Positions 48,590 to 61,960 of a stretch of 64,000 nucleotides of DNA are shown here, in pieces. Source of the stretch: Desmodus rotundus (taxonomy: Eukaryota > Chordata > Mammalia > Chiroptera > Phyllostomidae). The stretch spans positions 1 to 64,000 of the forward strand of contig NW_026527269.1 in the NCBI RefSeq assembly GCF_022682495.2, written 5' to 3'. The number at the start of each line of letters is the position of its first letter. Position 1 is the stretch's first letter. Made by a program: the position numbers and the translations under genes. The notes under the pieces are model-generated. The model did no database searches. It saw nothing but the letters and a program-made list of their open reading frames with translations, and had not been told where the DNA came from.

Positions 48590-50410
48590 GCACCACAACA
48601 TTCTAGATCCTGACACACCACATTCTAGAACGCCATAACCAAAGCAACCGTATCCTTTCAAACCGTATCCTAAGAAACTGCTTATCTCAGGAGGCCACTC
48701 TGCTCAGAACCCGCACCACAAGATTCTAGATCCTGACACACCGCATTCTAGAATGCAGTATCCAAGGCAAACGTATCCTTGCAAACCGTATCCTAGGAAA
48801 CCGCTTATCTCAGGAGGCCATTGTGCTAAGAACCCGCCCCACAAGATTCTATATGCTGACACACCACTTTACAGAATGCCGTATCCAAGGCAAATGTATC
48901 CTTGGAAACCGTATCCTAGGAAACCACTTACCTCTAGAGAACATTGTGCTCAGAACCCGCACCACAATATTCTAGATCCTGACACACCACATCTAGAATG
49001 CCTTGTCCAAGGCAACCGTATACTTGGAGACCGTATCCTAGGAAACCGCATATCCCTGGAGAACATTGTACTCAGAACCCGTCCCACAAGATTCTAGATC
49101 CTGATACACCACAACCTGGAATGCCGTATCCAACGCAAACGTATCGTTGCAAAGGTATCCTAGGAAACCGCGTAACCCTGGAAACCCTTGTACTCATAAC
49201 CCCCTCCACAAGATTCTGGATCCTGACAGAACACATTCTTAAACGCAGTATCCAAGGCAACCTTATATTTGGAAACCGTATCGTAGGAAACCGCTTATCT
49301 CTGGCGACCATTATTTTCAGAATCTGTCCCCAAGATTCTAGATCCTGACACTCCACATTCTATAATGGCATATGCAAGGCATCCGTATCCTTGGAGACCT
49401 TATCCTAGCAAACCGCGTATCCCAGAGACTATTGTGCTAAGAACCCGCACCACAAGATTCTAGATGTTGACACACCACGTTCTCGAACACCGTATCCAAG
49501 GCAACCGTATCCTTGGAAACCGAATCCTAGGAAACCGCTTATCTCTGGAGACCATTGTGCTCAGAACCCGCCCCACAAGATTCTAAATCCTGACACACCA
49601 CATTCTAGAACTCCGTATCCAAGGCCACCGTATCCTTGGAAACCGTATCCTAGGAAAACGCTTATATCTGGAGTCCATTGTGCTCAGATCCGGCCGCACA
49701 ATATTCTAGATCCTGACACACCACATTCTATAATGGCGTATGCAAGGCAACCGTATCCTTGGAGACCGTATCCTAGGAAACTCCATATCCCAGGAAACTA
49801 TTGTTCTCAGATCCCGTCCCACAAGACTCTAAATCCTGACAAACCACGTTCTCGAACGCCGTATCCAAGACAACCGTATCATTGGAAACCGTATTCTTCG
49901 AATCTGCTTATTTTTGGAGGCCATTGTGCTCAGAACCGTCCCCACAAGATTCTAGATCCTGACACACCACATTCTAGAACGCCGTATCTAAGGCAACCCT
50001 ATCCTTGGAAACCGTATCCTAGGAAACCGCTTATCTCAGGAGGCCATTGTGCTCCGAACCCACACCACAAGATTCTAGATCCTGACACACCGCATTCTAG
50101 AATGCAGTATCCAAGGCAACCGTATCCTTGGAAACCCTATCTTAGGAAACGGCTTATCTTTGGAGACCAATGTGCTCACACCCATCCAACAAGATCCTAG
50201 ATCCTGACACGCCACATTCTAGAACGCCGTATCCAAGGCAAACGTATACTTGGAAACCGTATACTAGGAAACCTCTTATCTCAGGAGGCCATTGTTCTCA
50301 GAACCCGCACCACAACATTCTAGATCCTGACACACCACAATCTAGAACGCCATAACCAAGGCAACCGTATCCTTTCAAACCGTATCCTAAGAAACTGCTT
50401 ATCTCAGGAG
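48590..50410. repeat. Divergent monomer island, copy 2
   Basis: From 48839 this matches copy 1 at an offset of 4054, but it also has extra divergent monomers upstream from 48590 (CACAACATTC, GCCATAACCAAAGC, CCTTTCAAACC, AGGCCACTCTG). Private differences include CCAACGCAAACG near 49131, CAACCTTATATTTGG near 49260 and CCTGACAAACC near 49839. All three are shared with copy 3 and absent from copy 1. Confidence 0.88.
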
Positions 50411-51450
50411 GCCACTGTGCTCAGAACCCGCACCACAAGATTCTAGATCCTGACACACCGCATTCTAGAATGCAGTATCCAAGGCAACCGTATCCTTGGA
50501 AACCGTATCCTAGGAAACCGCTTATCTCAGGAGGCCATTGTGCTCAGAACGCGAACCACAAGATTCTAGATCCTGACACACCGCATTCTAGAATGCAGTA
50601 TCCAAGGCAACCGTATCCTTGGAAACCGTATCCCTGGAAACCGCTTATCTCAGGAGGCAATTGCGCTCAGAACCCGCACCAAAAGATTCTAGATCCTGAC
50701 ACACCGCATTCTAGAATGCAGTAACCAAGGCAACCGTATCCTTGGAAACCGTATCCTAGGAAACCGCTTATCTCAGGAGGCCATTGTGCTCAGAACCCGC
50801 ACCAGAAGATTCTAGACCCTGACACACCGCATTCTAGAATGCAGTATCCAAGGCAACCGTATCCTTGGAAACCGTATCCTATGAAACCGCTTATCTCAGG
50901 AGGCCATTGTGCTCAGAACCCGCACCACAAGATTCTAGATCCTGACACACCGCATTCTAGAATGCAGTAACCAAGGCAACCGTATCCTTGGAAACCGTAT
51001 CCTAGGAAACCGCTTATCTCAGGAGGCCATTGTGCTCAGAACCCGCACCACAAGATTCCAGATCCTGACACACCGTATTCTAGAATGCAGTATCCAAGGC
51101 AACCGTATCTTTGGAAACCTTATCCTAGGAAACCGCTTATCTCCGGAGGCCATTGTGCTCAGAACCCGCAACACAAGATTCTAGATCCTGACACACCGCA
51201 TTCTAGAATGCAGTATCCAAGGCAACCGTATCCTTGGAAACCGTATCCTAGGAAACCGCTTATCTCAGGAGGCCATTGTGCTCAGAAACCGCACCACAGG
51301 ATTCTAGATCCTGACACACCGCATTCTAGAATGCAGTAACCAAGGCAACCGGATACTTGGAAACCGTATCCTAGGAAACCGCTTATCTCAGGAGGCCATT
51401 GTGCTCAGAACCCGCACCACAAGATTCTAGATCCTGACACACCGCATTCT
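48839..51450. repeat. 4.05-kb duplication, copy 2
   Basis: This is the partner of 44785-47400. Past 51339 the pair diverges: this copy reads AACCGGATACTTGG, the other AACCGTATCCTTGG. Confidence 0.85.
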
Positions 51451-52068
51451 AGAATGCAGTATCCAAGGCAACCGTATACTTGGAAACCTTATCCTAGGAA
51501 ACCGCTTATCTCAGGAGGCCATTGTGCTCAGAACGCGAACCACAAGATTCTAGATCCTGACACACCGCATTCTAGAATGCAGTATCCAAGGCAACCGTAT
51601 CCTTGGAAACCGTATCCCTGGAAACCGCTTATCTCAGGAGGCAATTGCGCTCAGAACCCGCACCAAAAGATTCTAGATCCTGACACACCGCATTCTAGAA
51701 TGCAGTAACCAAGGCAACCGTATCCTTGGAAACCGTATCCTAGGAAACCGCTTATCTCAGGAGGCCATTGTGCTCAGAACCCGCACCAGAAGATTCTAGA
51801 CCCTGACACACCGCATTCTAGAATGCAGTATCCAAGGCAACCGTATCCTTGGAAACCGTATCCTATGAAACCGCTTATCTCAGGAGGCCATTGTGCTCAG
51901 AACCCGCACCACAAGATTCTAGATCCTGACACACCGCATTCTAGAATGCAGTAACCAAGGCAACCGTATCCTTGGAAACCGTATCCTAGGAAACCGCTTA
52001 TCTCAGGAGGCCATTGTGCTCAGAACCCGCACCACAAGATTCCAGATCCTGAAACACCGTATTCTAGA

Positions 52069-52815
52069 ATGCAGTATCCAAGGCAACCGTATCTTTGGAA
52101 ACCTTATCCTAGGAAACCGCTTATCTCCGGAGGCCATTGTGCTCAGAACCCGCACCACAAGATTCTAGATCCTGACACACCGCATTCTAGAATGCAGTAT
52201 CCAAGGCAACCGTATCCTTGGAAACCTTATCCTAGGAAACCGCTTATCTCAGGAGGCCATTGTGCTCAGAACCCGCACCACAAGATTCTAGATCCTGACA
52301 CACCGCATTCTAGAATGCTGTATCCAAGGCAACCGTATCCTTGGAAACCGTATCCTAGGAAACCACTTATCTCAGGAGGCCATTGTGCTCAGAACCCGCA
52401 CCACAAGATTCTAGATCCTGACACACCGCATTCTAGAATGCTGTATCCAAGGCAACCGTATCCTTGGAAACCGTATCCTAGGAAACCGCTTATCTCAGGA
52501 GGCCATTGTGCTCAGAAACCGCACCACAAGATTCTAGATCCTGACACACCGCATTCTAGAATGCAGTATCCAAGGCAACCGTATCCTTGGAAACCTTATC
52601 CTAGGAAACCGCTTATCTCAGGAGGCCATTGTGCTCAGAACGCGAACCACAAGATTCTAGATCCTGACACACCGCATTCTAGAATGCAGTATCCAAGGCA
52701 ACCGTATCCTTGGAAACCGTATCCCTGGAAACCGCTTATCTCAGGAGGCAATTGCGCTCAGAACCAGCACCAAAAGATTCTAGATCCTGACACACCGCAT
52801 TCTAGTATGCAGTAA
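52069..52815 (+). other. Longest open reading stretch, six open monomers (not called a gene)
   Basis: Six and a bit consecutive monomers lack the TAA, which gives 248 codons from ATGCAGTAT to ATGCAGTAA. The translation is a 41-residue unit rich in Pro, Tyr, Lys and His with pentapeptide rhythm (PRQPY, PWKPY, PRKPL, ISGGH, CAQNP). It has no signal peptide and no globular domain. The equivalent region in the next block, 57965-58834, is split by a TAA. I see no reason to believe it is translated. It is recorded because it is the longest open frame in the window. Confidence 0.3.
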
Positions 52816-53900
52816 CCAAGGCAACCGTATCCTTGGAAACCGTATCCTAGGAAACCGCTTATCTCAGGAGGCCATTGTGCTCAGAACCCGCACCAGAAGA
52901 TTCTAGACCCTGACACACCGTATTCTAGAATGCAGTATCCAAGGCAACCGTATCCTTGGAAACCGTATCCTAGGAAACCGCTTATCTCAGGAGGCCATTG
53001 TGCTCAGAACCCGCACCACAAGATTCTAGATCCTGACACACCGCATTCTAGAATGCAGTAACCAAGGCAACCGTATCCTTGGAAACCGTATCCTAGGAAA
53101 CGGCTTACTCTGGAGGCCATTGTGCTCAGAACCCGCACCACAAGGTTCTAGATCCTGACACACCGCATTCTAGAATGCAGTATCCAAGGCAACCGTATCC
53201 TTGGAAACCGTATCCTAGGAAACCGCTTATCTCAGGAGGCCATTGTGCTCAGAACCCGCACCACAAGATTCTAGACCCTGACACACCGCATTCTAGAATG
53301 CAGTATCCAACGCAACCGTATCCTTGGAAACGGTATCCTAGGAAACCGCTTATCTCAGGAGGCCGTTGTGCTCAGAACCCGCACCACAAGATTCTAGATC
53401 CTGACACACCGCATTCTAGAATGCAGTATCCAAGGCAACCGTATCATTGGAAACCGTATCCTAGGAAACGGCTTACTCTGGAGGCCATTGTGCTCAGAAC
53501 CCGCAACACAAGATTCCAGATCATGACACACCGTATTCTAGAATGCAGTATCCAAGGCAACCGTATACTTGGATACCTTATCCTAGGAAACCGCTTATCT
53601 CAGGAGGCTATTGTGCTCAGAACCCGCAGCACAAGATTCTAGATCCTCACACACCGCATTCTAGAATGCAGTAACCAAGGCAACCGTATCCTTGGAAACC
53701 GTATCCTAGGAAACGGCTTACTCTGGAGGCCATTGTGCTCAGAACCCGCACCACAAGATTCTAGATCCTGACACACCGCATTCTAGAATGCTGTATCCAA
53801 GGCAACCGTATCCTTGGAAACCGTATCCTAGGAAACCGCTTATCTCAGGAGGCCATTGTGCTCAGAAACCGCACCACAAGATTCTAGATCCTGACACACC

Positions 53901-56900
53901 GCATTCTAGAATGCAGTATCCAAGGCAACCGTATCCTTGGAAACCGTATCCTAGGAAACCGCTTATCTCAGGAGGCCATTGTGCTCAGAAACCGCACCAC
54001 AAGATTCTAGATCCTGACACACCGCATTCTAGAATGCAGTAACCAAGGCAACCGTATCCTTGGAAACCGTATCCTAGGAAACCGCTTATCTCAGGAGGCC
54101 ATTGTGCTCAGAACCCGCACCACAAGATTCTAGATCCTGACACACCGCATTCTAGAATGCAGTATCCAAGGCAACCGTATCCTTGGAAACCTTATCCTAG
54201 GAAACCGCTTATCTCAGGAGGCCATAGTGCTCAGAACGCGAACCACAAGATTCTAGATCCTGACACACCGCATTCTAGAATGCAGTATCCAAGGGAACCG
54301 TATCCTTGGAAACCGTATCCCTGGAAACCGCTTATCTCAGGAGGCAATTGCGCTCAGAACCCGCACCAAAAGATTCTAGATCCTGACACACCACATTCTA
54401 GAATGCAGTATCCAAGGCAACCGTATCCTTGGAAACCGTATCCTAGGAAACCTCTTATCTCAGGAGGCCATTGTGCTCAGAACCCGCACCACAACATTCT
54501 AGATCCTGACACACCACATTCTAGAACGCCATAACCAAAGCAACCGTATCCTTTCAAACCGTATCCTAAGAAACTGCTTATCTCAGGAGGCCACTCTGCT
54601 CAGAACCCGCACCACAAGATTCTAGATCCTGACACACCGCATTCTAGAATGCAGTATCCAAGGCAAACGTATCCTTGCAAACCGTATCCTAGGAAACCGC
54701 TTATCTCAGGAGGCCATTGTGCTAAGAACCCGCCCCACAAGATTCTATATGCTGACACACCACTTTACAGAATGCCGTATCCAAGGCAAATGTATCCTTG
54801 GAAACCGTATCCTAGGAAACCACTTACCTCTAGAGAACATTGTGTTCAGAACCCGCACCACAATATTCTAGATCCTGACACACCACATCTAGAATGCCTT
54901 GTCCAAGGCAACCGTATACTTGGAGACCGTATCCTAGGAAACCGCATATCCCTGGAGAACATTGTACTCAGAACCCGTCCCACAAGATTCTAGATCCTGA
55001 TACACCACAACCTGGAATGCCGTATCCAACGCAAACGTATCGTTGCAAAGGTATCCTAGGAAACCGCGTAACCCTGGAAACCCTTGTACTCATAACCCCC
55101 TCCACAAGATTCTGGATCCTGACAGAACACATTCTTAAACGCAGTATCCAAGGCAACCTTATATTTGGAAACCGTATCGTAGGAAACCGCTTATCTCTGG
55201 CGACCATTATTTTCAGAATCTGTCCCCAAGATTCTAGATCCTGACACTCCACATTCTATAATGGCATGTGCAAGGCATCCGTATCCTTGGAGACCTTATC
55301 CTAGCAAACCGCGTATCCCAGAGACTATTGTGCTAAGAACCCGCACCACAAGATTCTAGATGTTGACACACCACGTTCTCGAACACCGTATCCAAGGCAA
55401 CCGTATCCTTGGAAACCGAATCCTAGGAAACCGCTTATCTCTGGAGACCATTGTGCTCAGAACCCGCCCCACAAGATTCTAAATCCTGACACACCACATT
55501 CTAGAACTCCGTATCCAAGGCCACCGTATCCTTGGAAACCGTATCCTAGGAAAACGCTTATATCTGGAGGCCATTGTGCTCAGATCCGGCCGCACAATAT
55601 TCTAGATCCTGACACACCACATTCTATAATGGCGTATGCAAGGCAACCGTATCCTTGGAGACCGTATCCTAGGAAACTCCATATCCCAGGAAACTATTGT
55701 TCTCAGATCCCGTCCCACAAGACTCTAAATCCTGACAAACCACGTTCTCGAACGCCGTATCCAAGACAACCGTATCATTGGAAACCGTATTCTTCGAATC
55801 TGCTTATTTTTGGAGGCCATTGTGCTCAGAACCGTCCCCACAAGATTCTAGATCCTGACACACCACATTCTAGAACGCCGTATCTAAGGCAACCCTATCC
55901 TTGGAAACCGTATCCTAGGAAACCGCTTATCTCAGGAGGCCATTGTGCTCCGAACCCACACCACAAGATTCTAGATCCTGACACACCGCATTCTAGAATG
56001 CAGTATCCAAGGCAACCGTATCCTTGGAAACCCTATCTTAGGAAACGGCTTATCTTTGGAGACCAATGTGCTCACACCCATCCAACAAGATCCTAGATCC
56101 TGACACGCCACATTCTAGAACGCCGTATCCAAGGCAAACGTATACTTGGAAACCGTATACTAGGAAACCTCTTATCTCAGGAGGCCATTGTTCTCAGAAC
56201 CCGCACCACAACATTCTAGATCCTGACACACCACAATCTAGAACGCCATAACCAAGGCAACCGTATCCTTTCAAACCGTATCCTAAGAAACTGCTTATCT
56301 CAGGAGGCCACTGTGCTCAGAACCCGCACCACAAGATTCTAGATCCTGACACACCGCATTCTAGAATGCAGTATCCAAGGCAACCGTATCCTTGGAAACC
56401 GTATCCTAGGAAACCGCTTATCTCAGGAGGCCATTGTGCTCAGAACGCGAACCACAAGATTCTAGATCCTGACACACCGCATTCTAGAATGCAGTATCCA
56501 AGGCAACCGTATCCTTGGAAACCGTATCCCTGGAAACCGCTTATCTCAGGAGGCAATTGCGCTCAGAACCCGCACCAAAAGATTCTAGATCCTGACACAC
56601 CGCATTCTAGAATGCAGTAACCAAGGCAACCGTATCCTTGGAAACCGTATCCTAGGAAACCGCTTATCTCAGGAGGCCATTGTGCTCAGAACCCGCACCA
56701 GAAGATTCTAGACCCTGACACACCGCATTCTAGAATGCAGTATCCAAGGCAACCGTATCCTTGGAAACCGTATCCTATGAAACCGCTTATCTCAGGAGGC
56801 CATTGTGCTCAGAACCCGCACCACAAGATTCTAGATCCTGACACACCGCATTCTAGAATGCAGTAACCAAGGCAACCGTATCCTTGGAAACCGTATCCTA

Positions 56901-59900
56901 GGAAACCGCTTATCTCAGGAGGCCATTGTGCTCAGAACCCGCACCACAAGATTCCAGATCCTGACACACCGTATTCTAGAATGCAGTATCCAAGGCAACC
57001 GTATCTTTGGAAACCTTATCCTAGGAAACCGCTTATCTCCGGAGGCCATTGTGCTCAGAACCCGCAACACAAGATTCTAGATCCTGACACACCGCATTCT
57101 AGAATGCAGTATCCAAGGCAACCGTATCCTTGGAAACCGTATCCTAGGAAACCGCTTATCTCAGGAGGCCATTGTGCTCAGAAACCGCACCACAGGATTC
57201 TAGATCCTGACACACCGCATTCTAGAATGCAGTAACCAAGGCAACCGGATACTTGGAAACCGTATCCTAGGAAACCGCTTATCTCAGGAGGCCATTGTGC
57301 TCAGAACCCGCACCACAAGATTCTAGATCCTGACACACCGCATTCTAGAATGCAGTATCCAAGGCAACCGTATACTTGGAAACCTTATCCTAGGAAACCG
57401 CTTATCTCAGGAGGCCATTGTGCTCAGAACGCGAACCACAAGATTCTAGATCCTGACACACCGCATTCTAGAATGCAGTATCCAAGGCAACCGTATCCTT
57501 GGAAACCGTATCCCTGGAAACCGCTTATCTCAGGAGGCAATTGCGCTCAGAACCCGCACCAAAAGATTCTAGATCCTGACACACCGCATTCTAGAATGCA
57601 GTAACCAAGGCAACCGTATCCTTGGAAACCGTATCCTAGGAAACCGCTTATCTCAGGAGGCCATTGTGCTCAGAACCCGCACCAGAAGATTCTAGACCCT
57701 GACACACCGCATTCTAGAATGCAGTATCCAAGGCAACCGTATCCTTGGAAACCGTATCCTATGAAACCGCTTATCTCAGGAGGCCATTGTGCTCAGAACC
57801 CGCACCACAAGATTCTAGATCCTGACACACCGCATTCTAGAATGCAGTAACCAAGGCAACCGTATCCTTGGAAACCGTATCCTAGGAAACCGCTTATCTC
57901 AGGAGGCCATTGTGCTCAGAACCCGCACCACAAGATTCCAGATCCTGAAACACCGTATTCTAGAATGCAGTATCCAAGGCAACCGTATCTTTGGAAACCT
58001 TATCCTAGGAAACCGCTTATCTCCGGAGGCCATTGTGCTCAGAACCCGCACCACAAGATTCTAGATCCTGACACACCGCATTCTAGAATGCAGTATCCAA
58101 GGCAACCGTATCCTTGGAAACCTTATCCTAGGAAACCGCTTATCTCAGGAGGCCATTGTGCTCTGAACCCGCACCACAAGATTCTAGATCCTGACACACC
58201 GCATTCTAGAATGCAGTATCCAAGGCAACCGTATCCTTGGAAACCGTATCCTAGAAAACCACTTATCTCAGGAGGCCATTGTGCTCAGAACCCGCACCAC
58301 AAGATTCTAGATCCTGACACACCGCATTCTAGAATGCAGTATCCAAGGCAACCGTATCCTTGGAAACCGTATCCTAGGAAACCGCTTATCTCAGGAGGCC
58401 ATTGTGCTCAGAAACCGCACCACAAGATTCTAGATCCTGACACACCGCATTCTAGAATGCAGTAACCAAGGCAACCGTATCCTTGGAAACCGTATCCTAG
58501 GAAACCGCTTATCTCAGGAGGCCATTGTGCTCAGAACCCGCACCACAAGATTCTAGATCCTGACACACCGCATTCTAGAATGCAGTATCCAAGGCAACCG
58601 TATCCTTGGAAACCTTATCCTAGGAAACCGCTTATCTCAGGAGGCCATTGTGCTCAGAACGCGAACCACAAGATTCTAGATCCTGACACACCGCATTCTA
58701 GAATGCAGTATCCAAGGCAACCGTATCCTTGGAAACCGTATCCCTGGAAACCGCTTATCTCAGGAGGCAATTGCGCTCAGAACCAGCACCAAAAGATTCT
58801 AGATCCTGACACACCGCATTCTAGAATGCAGTAACCAAGGCAACCGTATCCTTGGAAACCGTATCCTAGGAAACCGCTTATCTCAGGAGGCCATTGTGCT
58901 CAGAACCCGCACCAGAAGATTCTAGACCCTGACACACCGTATTCTAGAATGCAGTATCCAAGGCAACCGTATCCTTGGAAACCGTATCCTATGAAACCGC
59001 TTATCTCAGGAGGCCATTGTGCTCAGAACCCGCACCACAAGATTCTAGATCCTGACACACCGCATTCTAGAATGCAGTAACCAAGGCAACCGTATCCTTG
59101 GAAACCGTATCCTAGGAAACCGCTTATCTCAGGAGGACATTGTGCTCAGAACCCGCACCACAAGATTCTAGACCCTGACACACCGCATTCTAGAATGCAG
59201 TATCCAAGGCAACCGTATCCTTGGAAACCGTATCCTAGGAAACCGCTTATCTCAGGAGGCCATTGTGCTCAGAACCCGCACCACAAGATTCTAGACCCTG
59301 ACACACCGCATTCTGGAATGCAGTATCCAATGCAACCGTATCCTTGGAAACCGTATCCTAGGAAACCGCTTATCTCAGGAGGCCATTGTGCTCAGAACCC
59401 GCACCACAAGATTCTAGATCCTGACACACCGCATTCTAGAATGCAGTAACCAAGGCAACCGTATCCTTGGAAACCGTATCCTAGGAAACGGCTTACTCTG
59501 GTGGCCATTGTGCTCAGAACCCGCACCACAAGGTTCTAGATCCTGACACACCGCATTCTAGAATGCAGTATCCAAGGCAACCGTATCCTTGGAAACCGTA
59601 TCCTAGGAAACCGCTTATCTCAGGAGGCCATTGTGCTCAGAACCCGCACCACAAGATTCTAGACCCTGACACACCGCATTCTAGAATGCAGTATCCAACG
59701 CAACCGTATCCTTGGAAACGGTATCCTAGGAAACCGCTTATCTCAGGAGGCCGTTGTGCTCAGAACCCGCACCACAAGATTCTAGATCCTGACACACCGC
59801 ATTCTAGAATGCAGTATCCAAGGCAACCGTATCATTGGAAACCGTATCCTAGGAAACGGCTTACTCTGGAGGCCATTGTGCTCAGAACCCGCAACACAAG

Positions 59901-60300
59901 ATTCCAGATCCTGACACACCGTATTCTAGAATGCAGTATCCAAGGCAACCGTATACTTGGATACCTTATCCTAGGAAACCGCTTATCTCAGGAGGCTATT
60001 GTGCTCAGAACCCGCAGCACAAGATTCTAGATCCTCACACACCGCATTCTAGAATGCAGTAACCAAGGCAACCGTATCCTTGGAAACCGTATCCTAGGAA
60101 ACGGCTTACTCTGGAGGCCATTGTGCTCATAACCCGCACCACAAGATTCTAGATCCTGACACACCGCATTCTAGAATGCTGTATCCAAGGCAACCGTATC
60201 CTTGGAAACCGTATCCTAGGAAACCGCTTATCTCAGGAGGCCATTGTGCTCAGAAACCGCACCACAAGATTCTAGATCCTGACACACCGCATTCTAGAAT
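53901..60300. repeat. 5.9-6.0-kb higher-order unit, copy 2
   Basis: This is the tandem partner of 47880-53900. It lacks one monomer near 54410, where copy 1 has two, and has three extra monomers around 59195-59449. The AACCAGCACCAAAAG variant near 58783 is shared with 52764. Confidence 0.86.
54490..56310. repeat. Divergent monomer island, copy 3
   Basis: This matches copy 2 at an offset of 5896, with only isolated differences such as GTGTTCAGAACC near 54842 and GGCATGTGCAAGG near 55265. Copies 2 and 3 share substitutions that copy 1 lacks, so they are the most recent pair. Confidence 0.88.
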
Positions 60301-61470
60301 GCAGTAACCAAGGCAACCGTATCCTTGGAAACCGTATCCTAGGAAACCGCTTATCTCAGGAGGCCATTGTGCTCAGAACGCGAACCACAAGATTTAGATC
60401 CTGACACACCGCATTCTAGAATGCAGTATCCAAGGCAACCATATCCTTGGAAACCGTATCCTAGGAAACCGCTTATCTCAGGAGGCAATTGCGCTCAGAA
60501 CCCGCACCACAAGATTCTAGATCCTGACACACCGCATTCTAGAATGCAGTAACCAAGGCAACCGTATCCTTGGAAACCGTATCCTAGGAAACCGCTTATC
60601 TCAGGAGGCCATTGTGCTCAGAACCCGCACCAGAAGATTCTAGACCCTGACACACCGCATTCTAGAATGCAGTATCCAAGGCAACCGTATCCTTGGAAAC
60701 CGTATCCTATGAAACCGCTTATCTCAGGAGGCCATTGTGCTCAGAACCCGCACCACAAGATTCTAGATCCTGACACACCGCATTCTAGAATGCAGTAACC
60801 AAGGCAACCGTATCCTTGGAAACCGTATCCTAGGAAACCGCTTATCTCAGGAGGCCATTGTGCTCAGAACCCGCACCACAAGATTCTAGACCCTGACACA
60901 CCGCATTCTAGAATGCAGTATCCAAGGCCATCATATCCTTGGAAACCGTATCCTAGGAAACCGCTTATCTCAGGAGGCCATTGTGCTCAGAACCCGCACC
61001 ACAAGATTCTAGATCCTGACACACAGATTTCTAGAATGCAGTATCCAAGGCATCCGTATCATTGGAAACCGTATCCTAGTAAACGGCTTACTCTGGAGGC
61101 CATTGTGCTCAGAACCAGCACCACAAGATTCCAGATCCTGACACACCGTATTCTAGAATGCAGTATCCAAGGCAACCGTATCCTTGGAAACCTTATCCTA
61201 GGAAACCGCTTATCTCAGGAGGCTATTGTGCTCAGAACCCGCACCACAAGATTCTAGATCCTGACACACCGCATTCTAGAATGCAGTAACCAAGGCAACC
61301 GTATCCTTGGAAACCGTATCCTAGGAAACCGCTCTTCTCAGGAGGCCATTGTGCTCAGAACCCGCACCACAAGATTCTAGATCCTGACACACCGCATTCT
61401 AGAATGCAGTAACCAAGGCAACCGTGTCCTTGGAAACCGTATCCTATGAAACCGCTTATCTCAGGAGGCC
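60300..61470. repeat. Segment matching about 26.05-27.22 kb
   Basis: 60367 corresponds to 26121 and 60913 to 26667, at an offset of 34246. Markers are GATTTAGATCC, CCATCATATCC (CCATCGTATCC in the partner), CCTAGTAAACGG and GAACCAGCACC. CACAGATTTCTAG near 61023 is private. One monomer present in the partner near 27.1 kb is missing near 61.25 kb. Confidence 0.78.
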
Positions 61471-61960
61471 GTTGTGCTCAGAACCCGCACCACAAGATTC
61501 TAGATCCTGACACAGCGCATTCTAGAATGCAGTAACCAAGGCAACCGTATCCTTGGAAACCGTATCCTAGGAAACCGCTTATCTCAGGAGGCCGTTGTGC
61601 TCAGAACCCGCACCACAAGATTCTAGATCCTGACACACCGCATTCTAGAATGCAGTATCCAAGGCAACCGTATCATTGGAAACCGTATCCTAGGAAACCG
61701 CTTATCTCAGGAGGCCATTGTGCTCTGAACGCGAACCACAAGATTTAGATCCTGACACACCGCATTCTAGAATGCAGTATCCAAGGCAACCGTATCCTTG
61801 GAAACCGTATCCTAGGAAACCGCTTATCTCAGGAGGCAATTGCGCTCAGAACCCGCACCACAAGATTCTAGATCCTGACACACCGCATTCTAGAATGCAG
61901 TAACCAAGGCAACCGTATCCTTGGAAACCGTATCCTAGGAAACCGCTTATCTCAGGAGGC
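61470..61960. repeat. Standard satellite monomers with a second GATTTAGATCC copy
   Basis: These are about four monomers of ordinary type. The GTGCTCTGAACGCG and GATTTAGATCC monomer near 61718-61750 repeats the one near 60367, 1351 bases upstream (11 monomers less 2 bases). CACAGCGCATTC near 61515 is private. I see nothing other than satellite here. Confidence 0.8.

Larger units (their letters stand above)
47880..53900. repeat. 5.9-6.0-kb higher-order unit, copy 1
   Basis: 48138 recurs at 54157 (offset 6019), 48753 at 54649 and 50470 at 56366 (offset 5896), and 52561 at 58580 (6019). 53175 then recurs at 59563 (6388). Each change of offset is a whole number of 123-bp monomers, so the copies differ by in-register gains or losses. 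The unit carries one divergent island. Confidence 0.88.
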
